Shown here in pieces: positions 49,571 through 61,537 of a DNA stretch of 64,000 nucleotides. Below the pieces are notes generated by a model. The model saw only the letters and a list, made by a program, of their open reading frames with translations. It did not search any database and was not told the DNA's origin. This DNA comes from Wyeomyia smithii (taxonomy: Eukaryota > Arthropoda > Insecta > Diptera > Culicidae): the NCBI RefSeq assembly GCF_029784165.1, contig NC_073694.1:81248801-81312800 (forward strand), read 5' to 3'. How positions within the stretch are numbered: position 1 is the stretch's first letter; the number at the start of each line of letters is the position of its first letter. A program made the position numbers and the translations under genes.

Positions 49571-50608
49571 ATGAAAATGCGTGGCCTTTCTCCCGAGCAA
49601 AGAAAGCGAATTGTGCACAAATGGGGCACCTTGGGTGGTCTTTCTATAAGAAAATTAGCCAGGGAAGAAGGTATAAGTGTCGGAGCAGTTCAAACCGCAT
49701 TGCGGAAGTGTTGTGAAGAGTGCACATTTACTGATTACCCAAGACGTGGTAGAAAACCCGGGCCTGTTGATCCCACAATGGACAAAAAGGTTAAGGAATA
49801 CTACAAGCGCCGTCCTTCAGTATCAGTACGAGATGTGGCGAGAAAGCGTGGAACCTCGGCGAGTAACGTTATGCGTGCCAAGGAAAGAATGGGTCTGCAG
49901 ACCCGTCGGGAGCAGAAGCAGCCAAAACGAAATCCAAAACAAGCTGAATCTATGAAACCGAGAGCTCAGAAGCTTTATGACAAACTTCTGACCAAAAAAA
50001 TGGGGTGTGTTATCATGGATGACGAAACCTACATAAAACTGGACTATAAGACTCTGCCAGGACCGCAATTTTATACATCACCGAAGGGAAAGGATGTCCC
50101 TGGACCAGTGAAAGCCATTTACACCGAAAAATTTGGCAAAAAGGTAATGGTTTGGCAGGCCATTTGTGAATGTGGGAAAATATCTCGTCCATTCATTACG
50201 AATGACACAATAAATGGTAAAATTTACGTGAAAGAGTGTTTGCAGAAAAGGTTGTTACCCATGGTTAAGCAGCATAACAATCCTCCAATCTTTTGGCCCG
50301 ATCTTGCTTCCTGCCATTACTCTAAGGATGCACTAGGGTGGTATAAAACAAATAATGTCACGTGTGTCCCAAAGGAGATTTCTCCAAACTGCCCTGAAGT
50401 TCTCCCTTTTGAAGCTTTTTGGGCTTTGACCTAGGCAAAGCTGAGGAAATATGTCAAACTAGCGGATAATGTTGAGAAATTTAAGAAAGATAAGCTTAAA
50501 GTGGTAAAAATGGTCGGAGAACACACTGTGCAAAAGCTTATGAGTAGTGTTAAGAGAAAAATTAGAGAACTCGCGTATCCTACGAAAAATAATCCCAACT
50601 TGAATTGA
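49571..50608 (+). pseudogene. ITmD37E-like (IS630-Tc1-mariner) transposase with amber stop
   Basis: The frame starts at ATG 49571 (MKMRGLSPEQRKRIVHKWG) and has an N-terminal HTH (LSIRKLAREEGISVGAVQTAL) and a second HTH (SVSVRDVARKRGTSASNVMRA). Catalytic residues visible are D in CVIMDDETYIKLD, D in FWPDLASCHYSKDALGWYK, and E in CPEVLPFEAFWA. There are 36 residues between the second and third by my count; the family norm is 37. A TAG at 50432 (after FWALT) interrupts the frame, which then continues without further stops to TGA at 50608 (KKDKLKVVKMVGEHTVQ). The upstream part also carries HTH linker motifs PRRGRKPGP. The terminal inverted repeats were not found. Confidence 0.85.
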
Positions 50609-50697
50609 AACTGGAAAGAATACACTTATTATCTATATTTCAGAATAAAATGACCCGAAAAATCCTGTATTTTTTGTTTTATTCAAGAAAGAAGATG

Positions 50698-51845
50698 TAG
50701 GGGTACTGGGGGTAAGCCCGGCCCCTAAGGAAAATGATTCTTTAGTAGCGCTTGAGGGCGAATATTGTTATATTTCTTTCACAGAATCATTGTCCAGATT
50801 GTTTTCTACAAGATATGAAGGTTTTCAGTACTTTTAAACTGTTATTTTACAAGGAATAGTGAAGTTGTGAAACTAAGATAAAAACGACGTTTAGCAATCA
50901 GTGCGGGTGAAACCGGCACCCCTTGGGGGTAACACCGGCACCTAAGTTTGTTCATGAATTAACTCCAATTAACTGAAGCAATTTGAATTCGGAGACCGCC
51001 GAATGAGAGATCTTACATTTCTGTATGTTATTGTTGAACTTGGTTGTTGTCGGTTAGCTAGTTCTGGGCAGATTGCCGGAACAAGTTCCGGTGAACATTA
51101 TGTATAATCAATGAAAGAATTTGATACCCGGCAAGCCTATCATGTGGCACTTCAAATCATATTATTAACTAGTTTCATTGAAGCCAGGATCACATTGGCC
51201 ACACCGGAGCATATTTCAAATACCACCGGGAAAGCCGTCAGTTTTGTGACTTGATTCAGTACATTTGACACCTCCAATAACCCTTGGAATCATTCATAAA
51301 TCACAGAAAAGCTTGAGTGCATGGTTCTAAATCGATTAATTAATTTATTTATCAGCGAGACATCGGTAATAGATGAGAAATATGTGTCAGTAACATCCAA
51401 CTAGCCTCAGGCCATGTCGGGCTCACCGGGCTTACCCCACTCACTGGATGACGGTGTAACCCCGACAGCACACATTTTTTTAAAAAGAGTATTTCTACAA
51501 ATTTATCGCTTCAATTTACCTCAGATCGAATTCCTGTGATTGCTAACAATACAGGCAATAAGTTGTAGAGCAACGAAAAATTATTTTAGTCTTTTCAAAC
51601 GTATAAAAGCTTAAGTTCCACTCACGAAAAATTACATGCTTTTACGCATTTGCTGCAGTAGCGTATGTTTTGTCTATTATTTTGACGTTTGACGTTTCAC
51701 GGTGGCTTCGATGTGTCTTAAAATGTATAAAATATTAAATACCAACACTTCACATATTCCAAAACACAGTTATTTAGCGTTTTCTAGTAAAATCCTAGGG
51801 GTGACGGTCTTACCCTCAGTGCCGGCCTTACCCCCAGTACCCCTA
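50698..51845. mobile_element. 1.15-kb MITE with TAGGGGTACTGGGGGTAAG ends
   Basis: TAGGGGTACTGGGGGTAAGC is mirrored by CTTACCCCCAGTACCCCTA at the right end. Internal CACCGGCACC-like and GGGCTTACC-like repeats resemble the ends. The outer TA may be the target duplication. No transposase is found. It begins 90 bases after the transposase pseudogene. Confidence 0.8.
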
Positions 51846-52443
51846 TTTATAATTTTCGGAACAGTCTATATTAGAGTGGCCATATTTTATATGGCCGTTT
51901 TTGAAACTATCGATCTTAATGAGCGCCGGGCTGAAAAAGTTTCCTTTTGACCTCTACAATAAGCCACGAAAATTTGAAGTTGATCGGAGTTTATTTAATG
52001 GACCCACAAAGCGCTTTTATTTAAGAAATCGATTTACATGAAAATTGTACGGAGTTTTATTCTTTTTTTAACATATATCTCTTGATAAACGTATCCAAAC
52101 ACACTTGTATTTTTATAAAACCATCATATTATTGTCCTAATTTAAGTTTAAAATAATCTAAAACTTTTGGTGTTTGTTAAAAAGTTCGGATTTAGAATGA
52201 GGTGGGTATTTTTACGGTATGAACCAACAACATGCAATATCAACTGAAGTTCGTCTTCATTATGTGTTGGAACACGGTTAAAATTTTTCATGAATTCAAC
52301 ACCATGTTTTGTGGCGTCGTTGAGAGCGAATAATTTTTGAAAGAAGTTTGCTATTCCTCATTATTTTTCTACTCGGCTGGGTCACGGTCGAAAAAATCAA
52401 CATGAGGTTCAAAACTCGAAAAGAAAGCACGGCAGCTTTTTAA

Positions 52444-52688
52444 GGCCAAACGGTATTGAAGCCAAAAATGGCCGACTTCGAGCCACCACTTTGAATTTTC
52501 AAAGGCACAAGACTCGGTAACAGGTAATGCGTCATCTGTGAAAACGCTGTTTTATGTTTGCTGTGGTGAAGCAAACATAAAATAGCGTTTTCACAGGGAA
52601 TGCATTATTTATTTCCGAGTCCTGTGCTTCTAAAAGTACGAAGTGGTGGCTCGAAATTGGCTGTTAGTGGCTTCAATACCGTTTCACC
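52444..52688. mobile_element. 245-bp MITE with a TTAA duplication
   Basis: TTAA flanks both ends (52440-52443, 52689-52692). The terminal repeat reads GGCCAAACGGTATTGAAGCC against GGTGAAACGGTATTGAAGCC, and nearly the whole element folds back. The central stem is GTGAAAACGCTGTTTTATGT and its complement. TTAA target choice is the mark of piggyBac-type transposases. Confidence 0.8.
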
Positions 52689-53597
52689 TTAAGGACCATT
52701 CGCTTTTAATCGCCTGATCATTTTTTGTTTAAATTCAAGCTTAAATACCACAAGTGATTCTTCATCTTTCTAGTTACAGCGTCTGAAACGACTATCAATT
52801 TCGATACATGCGAAAGAATCACGTAAAAAATTCATAACTTGAATCATACATTGGATAGCGTTCGTACACCCGAAAAACACCTGAATGTGAAGTTTGACTA
52901 TAAAAAGGAACATGTCTCGAATGCGATTTATGGTCAATGATCAGAGCAAATATTTTCTCAGGCAATAAATGTTATTTTTAACCATATAGCGTGTGATAAG
53001 TGAAAAAGGGTCACTTTACAACCAAGAAATGTGAATGCTAACTCCAAGAGCACTTCATAATCGCCGCGAACTTGATTGCATAAAATTGCTTGATTTGATT
53101 GCAATCTTCATCGTACCATTTCTAGCGAACTTTTGGATCATTGAAGCTGTGAATCATTTCGCTTGATGCTCTTGTAAAATAGTTGAAGAAAGGTGTTTAA
53201 GGTCCGATGCTTTGCCATGTAATATATTTTGCATAAAAGTTCATAGTTATGAAGAGGACAAGTAATATTGGTTAGTTTTCGAAACTTTTCTGGAATATTC
53301 CAATCCACTAGCGTATTATGAACTTCTTGGGCGATATTTTTGCCGGAGATTTAATAAATTTTAAGCGCGCCTAAGAACTTTGCTGTTCAATCGTAACTCA
53401 TAAGAATTGCAATTCGATTAACATGAGATATACCGACTATATTTGAAAAAAATCACCGTCCTGGTGAATTTAGATAACTAGTGCTGAACTGTTTCATAGA
53501 AAAAAATAATAATAATAATACTAAAACTAACATTAAATCCATACAAAAAGCTCTTAACCCTTTCCCACTCATGGTGACTTTAGAGCACCAAGAATTA

Positions 53598-53861
53598 TAC
53601 TGCCGTGAGATGACATTGTGACGTAGATCCAAGTGATCAGTTTTTCAGTACGGCCCAAAAACGAAAGAATTCTTCGTCACTTTTGTATGGAAATGTGTGC
53701 CAACGTCACTTTGTTTTTTTTTGATTTTATGCAACGTACAAATAAGTAACAACGAAAAGGAAGATACCAAAAGATAGGTCTTCGAATAATGAACAAATTG
53801 GTATCAAAAACTCATATTCGAGAAAGTGGCACTTACGTCACTTTGTCATCTCACGGCAGTA
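53598..53861. mobile_element. 264-bp MITE with TACTGCCGTGAGATGACA ends
   Basis: TACTGCCGTGAGATGACA at the left is mirrored by TGTCATCTCACGGCAGTA-like sequence at the right, allowing a short indel, with TA on each side. The nearby GTGACGTA and TTACGTCAC also pair. Confidence 0.78.
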
Positions 53862-55113
53862 TAATCATCATATCTTGACATAAAATAGTTTGTTGTGCTT
53901 ACGATTGTTCCATAAACTTTTATATGCTGCCTCAGAGCATCACTGGGCGTTTTCTTCAAAATACTACAGTTAACAATAATTTTAGTTAGTCTACAAAGTA
54001 TTCAGTTTGAAGTTTCTCGTGAAGCTATAAATTTTAATGATAAACCTTGTGAGCGGGAGAGTGTTAATAACTTTAATAATTTTGCTTCACCAATCCGATT
54101 GTGACAGTTTACTAGGGATATAATCACTGAATGGCAGCTTCAAATCTTCTAACAAATACAAGAGGTCATTCATTCATTACGTAGCGTACTCAGAAGAAGA
54201 AGATATTCAATGAAGAGTTCCATTGTGCGAGGCCCCCATGCAAAATTGTGTTATTCAGGAATAGAAGGTATTCAAAATTGCTAAAATTTAGCGTTACGTA
54301 ACATGTGAATGTCCCTTATGATATGGTTTTATGATTAAAGAGTAATTCGACACAAAATATACAACTATTTTAAGAAACTAAGGCAAAAACTTCATGAAGA
54401 GATGAAAAAAAAGCAATTCCTTTGAGAACCTTTTTTTTCAAATATAAGCGTTTTGTGGGTCCATTAAATGAACTCGGATCAACTCCAAATTTCTATGGCT
54501 TATTTTTGGAGTAAAAAGGAAACTTCTTTCGCCCGGCGCTCATCGAAATCGCATGATGTTACAAAAATGGCCACTATAGTCTATATTCAGTGAAAAGTGA
54601 TTTTTTCATTTTATATTCAATTTTACACAATATTAGGAACCACCCTATGTCGAATATATGAACCACCCTAATGAAACATGATGTATTCGATGCTAGTTAT
54701 AGTGTATATCATTATACAGGCTATTTCGAGAGACTAGCGATCCGTTTCATTAAATAAAGTCTAAATGTTTCAACTCAGCCTTCCACAATTGAAAAAACGA
54801 CTAAGTCCCAGAGAGTCGATTTTTGCAAAAAAAAAATTTCAGATGACACCAATTCTCAACGTTTCATGCGTTTTTAAGTCATTTGGCATCTAAAAAAAAA
54901 TTCGAAATCCGAAATTCCACGTACCCCCCTTGGGTGATTTTTCGGTTTTCAAAAAGACCAAATTTCAATCGCTTTGCGCCACCCCATTTTTAGTCCGATT
55001 GAGCTGAAATTTTGCACAGGGTGTTTTTTCGAGCAGATAAACATTTTGTATAGGGTTTTTTTTAAATTTTTTGGTTACTTTTTTTTCCTACGATGATTGG
55101 CACCCTACTGCAG

Positions 55114-55984
55114 AGCTCTAGCGTGTAAGAATAAATAGTTGGTGTCGAAGCGCCATCTCTGCGGCCAACTCGCGAACTAAACTGAGCGTCAAGTTGAAGT
55201 TCTTACTACACTGAGAAACTTTGCTGAAGACTGCACATAGGTTGGATAGAGTATCAAAATACTGGACCGTGTATTCCATGCAATTAATACATAGCAATTG
55301 TATTTTTACATGAAACCTATGGTTATATTCAAACTGGAATATCACAAAACACAAAAAAACACATCTTTCAAAATTTCAGAAAATGAAGACTTTTTGATGG
55401 ACAATTTTTAGAAAAAATCATGGCTTGCTAATACTTGCTACCCGCTGAGATATCTACTTCACAAAATTATGGTTTTTTTTTCAAATTTTGTGTAATATTT
55501 TAGTACTTCAAAAACTTCTGTACTCGGAAGAAAACGACATATTTATTCAATTTCTATCGAGAAAAAATTTGTAAGAAATTAATTCGAGTGAACTCATAAA
55601 ATTATCACAATAAAACGTGATATTCAGACAAAATTTAAAAACTCATAGATCGCTGAAACATGAAGAGATAGAAATTTTGTATACTCTGTGAAGTTTCATG
55701 GAATTCAGAGATCTACAACTTTGTCGAATACCGCAAAGCTCTAGCGTGTAAGGGAAAGAAGTTGGCATCGCAACGCCACCTTCGCGGCTAAATTCCGAAC
55801 TGATTCAAACACCCAAAATGAAGCCCTAATAATACCAAGAAACTTTGTAGAAGATCGGAAACCGATTGGTCAAACCCTGAGTGCACTATTAATTTCGTTA
55901 ATTTCGTTCGGTCTTCAAAAGGTTTTTTTTTGTTATATTTTTGCGTTTTTTGACTGCCTATTAAGTATTAACGAAATAATTGTT
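55114..55984. other. Non-coding repeat-derived DNA
   Basis: Two related blocks (CTCTAGCGTGTAAG at about 55118 and 55741; GGCATCGCAACGCCACCT-like) suggest a worn internal repeat of roughly 620 bases. No gene is supported. Confidence 0.4.
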
Positions 55985-56511
55985 AAACTTTTGATTTACA
56001 AACAAATTTTTAGACCAGCAATGCTTTATGCTGTACCGATCTGGTCAAGTTGCTGTTCAACAAGGAAGAAAACGCTCCAAAGGATTCAGAATAAAATTCT
56101 GAAAATGATTTCGAAGCGTCCTCCTTGGTTTGGTACACTCGAATTACATAGACTTTCTGGTGTTGAAACATTAGAGGCTATGTCAAATAAAATTATTAAC
56201 AATTTTCGACAAAAATCGTTGCAATCCTCAATTGCTACGATAAACTCTTTTTATAGTCAATAAGTTAGCAATTAAGTTAGTTGTAAGTTTACTTCCCTTT
56301 CTTGACAAGTAGGTTTAAATCCCTACGAATGATAAGTCCTAATTGCGAAAGCAAACAAATCCTAACAATTAAAATTACAAATTTCTAACAGTGTTGAGAA
56401 GTCACCATTTGTGATTGGACACACATACTCATTATTTACTAATATTTATCTTAAATACTTAAGCTACTAACAAATCCCCCCCCCTTAAAAAAAAATTGAA
56501 AAAAAAGGAAA
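55985..56511 (+). mobile_element. 5'-truncated Jockey LINE fragment, 527 bp
   Basis: AAATAATTGTT is duplicated at 55974-55984 and 56512-56522. The insert begins in the C-terminal part of ORF2 (LIYKQIFRPAMLYAVPIW, 55991) and encodes the last 90 or so residues through FYSQ, then the 3' UTR and A-rich tail. It is close in sequence to the full copy at 46430-46919. Its tail ends only 80 bases before the GGT-B splice acceptor. Confidence 0.9.
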
Positions 56512-56591
56512 AAATAATTGTTCCAAAATCATCTTCTTTTGTTCATGTTGAAAATCCCAATATTTAAACTCAGAATATTATTTTGTTACAG

Positions 56592-58506
56592 GAACCCTCG
56601 AAAGAAAAAACTAATCGCGGCCATTACAGTTGCGTTATTACTAGTTATCGCACTAATCGGAGGTGTGTGCTATAGTGTTATAACACCCGAAGCTCTTCGC
56701 GATCACCATTTTGGTGCTGTTGTTGCGAACGGTCACGAATGTGCCGCTATTGGAGCAAACATATTGCGTGCAGAAGGATCAGCCGCTGATTCCGCCATTG
56801 CTACACTTTTCTGCGAAGGTGTAACATGCCCACAGAGTATGGGCATTGGAGGTGGTTTCCTGCTAACTCTATACGATCACGGCAATCGCGAAGCTGTAAC
56901 TCTGAATGCTAGGGAAACAGCCCCGGCTGCTGCTTCTAGGGAAATGTTTGTCCAAACAAATAATACTATACGAGATAAGCGAGGTCTTGTAATAGCAATT
57001 CCCGGAGAACTTAAAGGTTATTGGGAATTGCATCAACGTTACGGAAAGTTAGCTTGGGCAACACTCGTCCAACCAACAATTGAATTATGTCGAAAAGGTC
57101 ACATGGTTACTGGTTACTTAGATCGAATATTGCAAAGAACCCAAAAAGCAATTTTTACTGAACCATCACTGAGAGAAATTTTCATTAACCCGAAAACTAA
57201 CAAAACATGGAAGGAAGGAGAATTTATTAAGCGTCTGGCATTAGCAGACAGTTTGGAAATCATCGCCCGTGAAGGTGTTCATGCTTTATATAGTAAAAAT
57301 GGTACCCTATTGCCTCAACTTATGAAAGATCTGAAAAGTTTTGATAGCATCTTGACCGAAGACGACTTTTACAACTACGAGTAAGAGATTTTAATTCATT
57401 TTGCTAGTTGAAAGAGACATTTTTAGTCATTTCAGGCCAAAATGGGAGACAGCATCAACTTTGGACATTCGCGGTGGAAATCAAGTGCACTCTTTTCCTC
57501 TTCCTGGAAGCGGTCCTTTAGTTAACTTCATGCTTAATATTCTGGATGGCTATGAGGATTTATATGCCGAAAATCCTTTAACATGGCACCGAATAGTCGA
57601 AAGCTTCAAATTTGGCTATGGTTTACGAACTCGTGCTGGTGATCCCAACTTTATCAATGAATTCGGCGATTTACAACAAAATTTAACTAGTCCAAGATTT
57701 GCCTCTTATGTTCGTAGTAAAATTGTAGATAATCAAACCTTTTCTGACTACGTACACTATGGCGCAGAATATGCTAATATAGAAGACCAGGGAACAGCAC
57801 ATGTGTCGATTCTAGCACCTAATGGTGATGCCGTATCTGCCACTGGCACTATCAATTATCTGTAAGTATCAGCTTCTTGTTAACATGATTCATTTATCAA
57901 GATTCCTTTAATAACTATCCTCCAAAAAAAAATGGTTATTTTACATAAACTTAAACTCATTTTATAAAATGTTCAAAATAATTCTATTTCAGACTAGGAG
58001 CGAAAATACGATCGCGCTCTACAGGGATAATCCTCAATGACGAAATGGATGATTTCTCCTCACCTGGTGGCGCTAATACGTATGGCTTGCCACCATCCCC
58101 AGCAAACTACATCGTTCCAGGAAAGCGACCCTTGTCTTCAATGGCTCCTACAATTGTCACTAACAATCAAACTGGAGTGCGAATGGTTGTAGGTGGAGCT
58201 GGTGGATCACGTATTACCAGCGCAATTGTGACGCTACTCATGAGATATTTTTTCTTCAATGAAGATCTTGAAAGTACCATGTCATCAAAACGGCTTCATC
58301 ATCAACTGGCGCCAATGTTCGTAGACTACGAGCCCGGTTTTGATGAGACAATCCTGCAGGCGCTGCGACAGCGAGGCCATGTTGTAAAAGAGAAAGGTTC
58401 GGACGCTGGGTTCGCTGCTGCGACAGCTATTGTGAAGGACTCGTCTCATAAGGTATCAATGGCGTTCGACCCTCGAAGAGGCGGCAGCGCTGAAATGGTT
58501 TTTTAA
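56592..58506 (+). CDS. Gamma-glutamyltranspeptidase B (three exons visible)
   Basis: Exons are 56592-57380, 57436-57861 and 57993-58506 (donors GTAAGA and GTAAGT; acceptors TTGTTACAG, CATTTCAG and TATTTCAG). Exon phases match GGT-A, and the middle exon is also 426 bases. The product is a type II membrane GGT: basic NPRKKK, then anchor LIAAITVALLLVIALIGGV, then the extracellular enzyme. Conserved sites are CPQSMGIGGGFLLTLY, Arg in LNARETAP, autocleavage Thr in DQGTAHVSI (codon 57794-57796), GTIN, NDEMDDFSS, GKRPLSSM and GGAGG. All expected active-site residues are there, so activity is likely. The visible part covers all but the first few residues. The first exon was not located; intervening transposons may have displaced it. 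AATAAA follows at 58772. Confidence 0.92.
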
Positions 58507-58771
58507 TTCTACACAAGTTTGAGTCGTAACCCTGACAGAAAGATAATATAGTTGACTTCTAATATATAGCATTCATATATAAATAGAAAATCTCCAATGC
58601 TTTAGAGAAAAGAACTTTTTTTACTTTCTAATCAAAATTACTAAAGTATAATTCTGCGTTATTTTGATCATGTCTAAATGTAAAACTAGGGAATTTTCAA
58701 ATTGAGCACTCTCAGCATTTTATCGCTCATGAGGAATCACGCACGGAATCAACCAAACGAAAAAGAATTCA

Positions 58772-58777
58772 AATAAA
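58772..58777 (+). terminator. Polyadenylation signal of GGT-B
   Basis: AATAAA lies 266 bases after the GGT-B stop codon in AT-rich sequence. It is the first good match downstream. Confidence 0.5.
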
Positions 58778-58999
58778 CATTGTGTTAAACACAAATAGTC
58801 GTAAAAATTATAAAAAAATGGTGGCAATATAGTTTCTACTAACCGTTTATGTAAAAAAGCTGGTGGTCATATTAGGGATGGGAAAACTATCAGTAACTAC
58901 TGATAGTTATCAGTAAGAAATAGTAGGAGGGTGGTATTCAAGACACGACCGCATGACGTTGACTACCGTATTCTTATATTCCATTGAACCAAACTTGAA

Positions 59000-60310
59000 T
59001 TGAACCAAAACTTCTGTAACAAAATTTCGAGGCACCAAAAGGTGCCAGTTGCCGATTATTCTCGTTTACTGGTTAGTCCGTCCATAATTCCAGCCATTTT
59101 AGTATTTTGCAGTAGCCATTTATTACCAACAGCCACCAGCATAACGGGTGGAACCGGCACGAGATGACCGGTACTATTTTGTCTTTCCTCCTTTTTTTTC
59201 CGCTAGCAGCAGCATTTGGTATAACAGAAAATTCAACTAGCCGCTTCTGTACCAAAATTTCGAGGCACCAAAAGGTGCCAGTTGTCGATTATATTGTTGT
59301 TTTTTGGTTAGTCCGTCCAGAATTCCAGCCATTTTAGTATTTTGCAGTAGCTATTTATTACCAACAGCCACCAGCATAACGGGAGAAATCGGCACGAGAT
59401 GACCGGTACTGTTTTGTTTTTCCTCTTTTCAGCTGCTAACACCTGACGCTGTCGTGAAATTAACATCAACACAAACATGCATTTTTGCAAGGTTTTTCTC
59501 CGCTAGCAGCAGCAATTGTAAAACATAAAATTCAATTAACCGCTTCTATTATAAAACTACGAGGCACCAAAAGGTGCCAGTTGCCGATTTCTTGTTTACT
59601 GGTTTCCGTCCAGAATTCCAGCCATTTTAGTATTTTGCAGTAGCCACCAGCATTACGGGTGAAACCGGCACGAGATGACCGGTACTATTTTGTTTTTCCT
59701 CCCTTCAGCTGCTAACACCGAGCGTCCGTATGTATCCGGTACGGTTTAATAATGAAACTGATGGGGTGAAATGTTCGAACGATATGTTTTATACCAAGTT
59801 TCGTCAGATAATTAGAAAGAAGGAGGGGCTACATAGATGATGGAATGGTAGAGAAAAATGTTTCTTGAAGGCTGCGCCGGCCGCTGTCGTAATATTAACA
59901 CCAACACAAACATGCATTCTTACAAGGTTTTTTCCGCTAGCAGCAGCATTTGGTAAAACAGAAAATTCAACTAGCCGCTTCTGTACCAAAATTTCGAGGC
60001 ACCAAAAGGTGCCAGTTGCCGATTATAGTTTCCTGGTTAGCCCGTCCAGAATTCCAGCCATTCAAGTGTTTTGCAGTAGCCATTGACTACTAAAGCCACC
60101 AGCATTACGGGTGAAACCGGCACGAGATGAGCGGTACACTTTTGTATTTCCGCCTTTCAGCTGCTATCACCTAGCGTCCGCATGTCACTGGTGCGGTTTT
60201 GGAATCAGAATGATGGGGCACCGGCCGCTGTCGTAAAATTAACACCAACAAAAAGATGCATATTTGCAAGGTTTTTTCCGCTAGCAGCAGCATAAACATC
60301 GGAATCAGAA
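59000..60310. repeat. Four irregular tandem repeats, 233-435 bp spacing
   Basis: The core GAGGCACCAAAAGGTGCCAG starts near 59029, 59262, 59561 and 59996. It is followed in each copy by TTGCCGATT, CCAGCCATT-AGTATTTTGCAG, CACCAGCAT-ACGGG, GGCACGAGATGACCGGTAC and CCGCTAGCAGCAGCA. The core contains the palindrome GGCACCaaaaGGTGCC. Copies differ in length because middle segments are present or absent. Flanking GGGAAAACTATCAGTAA (58880) and an inverted relative (60650-60680) may be the ends of a host element. No ORF is conserved between copies. Confidence 0.75.
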
Positions 60311-60734
60311 AATGACAACAACAATAACAACAAAGTCAGATCGATTGTATCCGTTAGTGTCGACTGTGCTTGGGAAGAGAGGTAGTGATTGGCTGCGCGG
60401 TATGATTTAGACAATCGATATTAATTACCAATTTTTCAATAGTGTATCTCCAACAATAGTTTGTTTTTGTTACATAAATTTAACCGTAGAAGAATTTCTG
60501 ATCGATTGATGCCAAAACCTCGAAAACCTGATTATAGATGACTGCAAAATAAGCGCTCAAAACCTGACCACTTTTCTCTGGTTTTCCCTGGTTGAATTAC
60601 TAGATTTTCAAATTCAGGGGCCTAACTTCGATATAGATGTTAGTCAACGTCAAAAATATCATTAACTATCAGTAAAGTTTTTCCCTTTTGTCTGATTTTT
60701 TTCCGAGAGTCTCTACAGTCATATGATTTTCACA

Positions 60735-61115
60735 TAAAATCAATTTTTCACAGTCAAATCTAGAACGATCACGATTTTTCGAGTTTAGACCACTGTGCAC
60801 TGTGGGATTTTCAAATCAATCTTTTCACCAATTGTTAATGTCTTGAAATGTAACCCTTGGAATGTGTAGAAACTATTTTGGAAGTTATTTCATAAAATGG
60901 TGGTTGAAATACGTGCTTTACAATAAGTAGTTAGTTGTTTTTTATCACTTTTTTGTACTTTACGACCTTCAAAAGGGCATAACTCAAAAATGTACCGTAC
61001 GAAGATTTTGAAATTTTGACCAAAGATTCTGGACGACATAACGAATCGAATGGTGTACTCAGATTCTTTGGTACATTTTTTTACAATAACGGTCTGTGGG
61101 AGCACCGTGCAGCCT
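60735..61115. repeat. Dispersed-repeat fragments
   Basis: Bases 60735-60805 match 4290-4365. Bases 61085-61113 carry CGGTCTGTGGGAGCACCGTG, the terminal motif of the foldback at 16497-18140. The two may be opposite ends of one non-autonomous element about 380 bp long. Confidence 0.5.
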
Positions 61116-61244
61116 AGCTGATTTAGTATTGAGTAGAGCTAGATGTGTGAATCTATTCTGCGTGCTGACCTTACTAAGCCACATTTTCAATCACCGTATT
61201 ACTGAAAAGCTTCTCTCCGCAGGTTGAGAAGTATGCAATGGACC

Positions 61245-61537
61245 TGGTCTTTTGGCCAAACAACCGCCCCTCTCCCCTCCTCCTTGCGACTTTAACCACG
61301 TGGCCTTTTCATTTTTCAAGTGCCAAAATTTCACTTAAATTTTTACATTTTTATTATTGAACTTTCAGTACATTCTATATTTCTAAAATGCAAAAGCTTC
61401 ATTCTTGACAAACAAGAAATTATAAGTCAGGAAAAAAGACTACGTGGTCATTTCGTTAACCCCCCCACCTCCCTGCGTGGTCTTTTGACAAACCCCCCGT
61501 CACATTTTTTATGACCACGTGGTTTAGGAACGGCCCC
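61245..61537. mobile_element. GGGGCCGTTCC MITE, copy 2 (inverted, one end worn)
   Basis: In inverse orientation this matches 28891-29251. The right end GTGGTTTAGGAACGGCCCC is intact. The other end is degraded near CCTGGTCTTTTGGCC. AACCACGTGG and CATTTCGTTAACCCCCCC blocks are shared. Confidence 0.75.

Larger units (their letters stand above)
51880..54595. mobile_element. Inner inverted-repeat element of about 2.7 kb
   Basis: Bases 51880-52035 recur inverted at about 54430-54595. Landmarks are GAGCGCCGGGC, AAAAGGAAAC, TTGATCCGAGT-like and GGACCCACAAA. The interior is non-coding and holds two younger MITEs. Coordinates are approximate. Confidence 0.55.
47468..55113. mobile_element. 7.6-kb composite bounded by 455-bp inverted arms
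   Basis: Bases 47468-47922 are matched, inverted, by 54655-55113. Shared landmarks are CTGCAGAGTAGGG, CCAAATGACTTAAAAACGCA, GGACTTAGTCGTTTTTTCAA and CATTAGGGTGGTTCAT. A weaker relative of the arms lies at 12990-13350. Enclosed are an ITmD37E-like pseudogene, a 1.15-kb MITE, and an inner inverted-repeat element. The arms may be one giant foldback or two opposed copies of one family. Confidence 0.6.
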
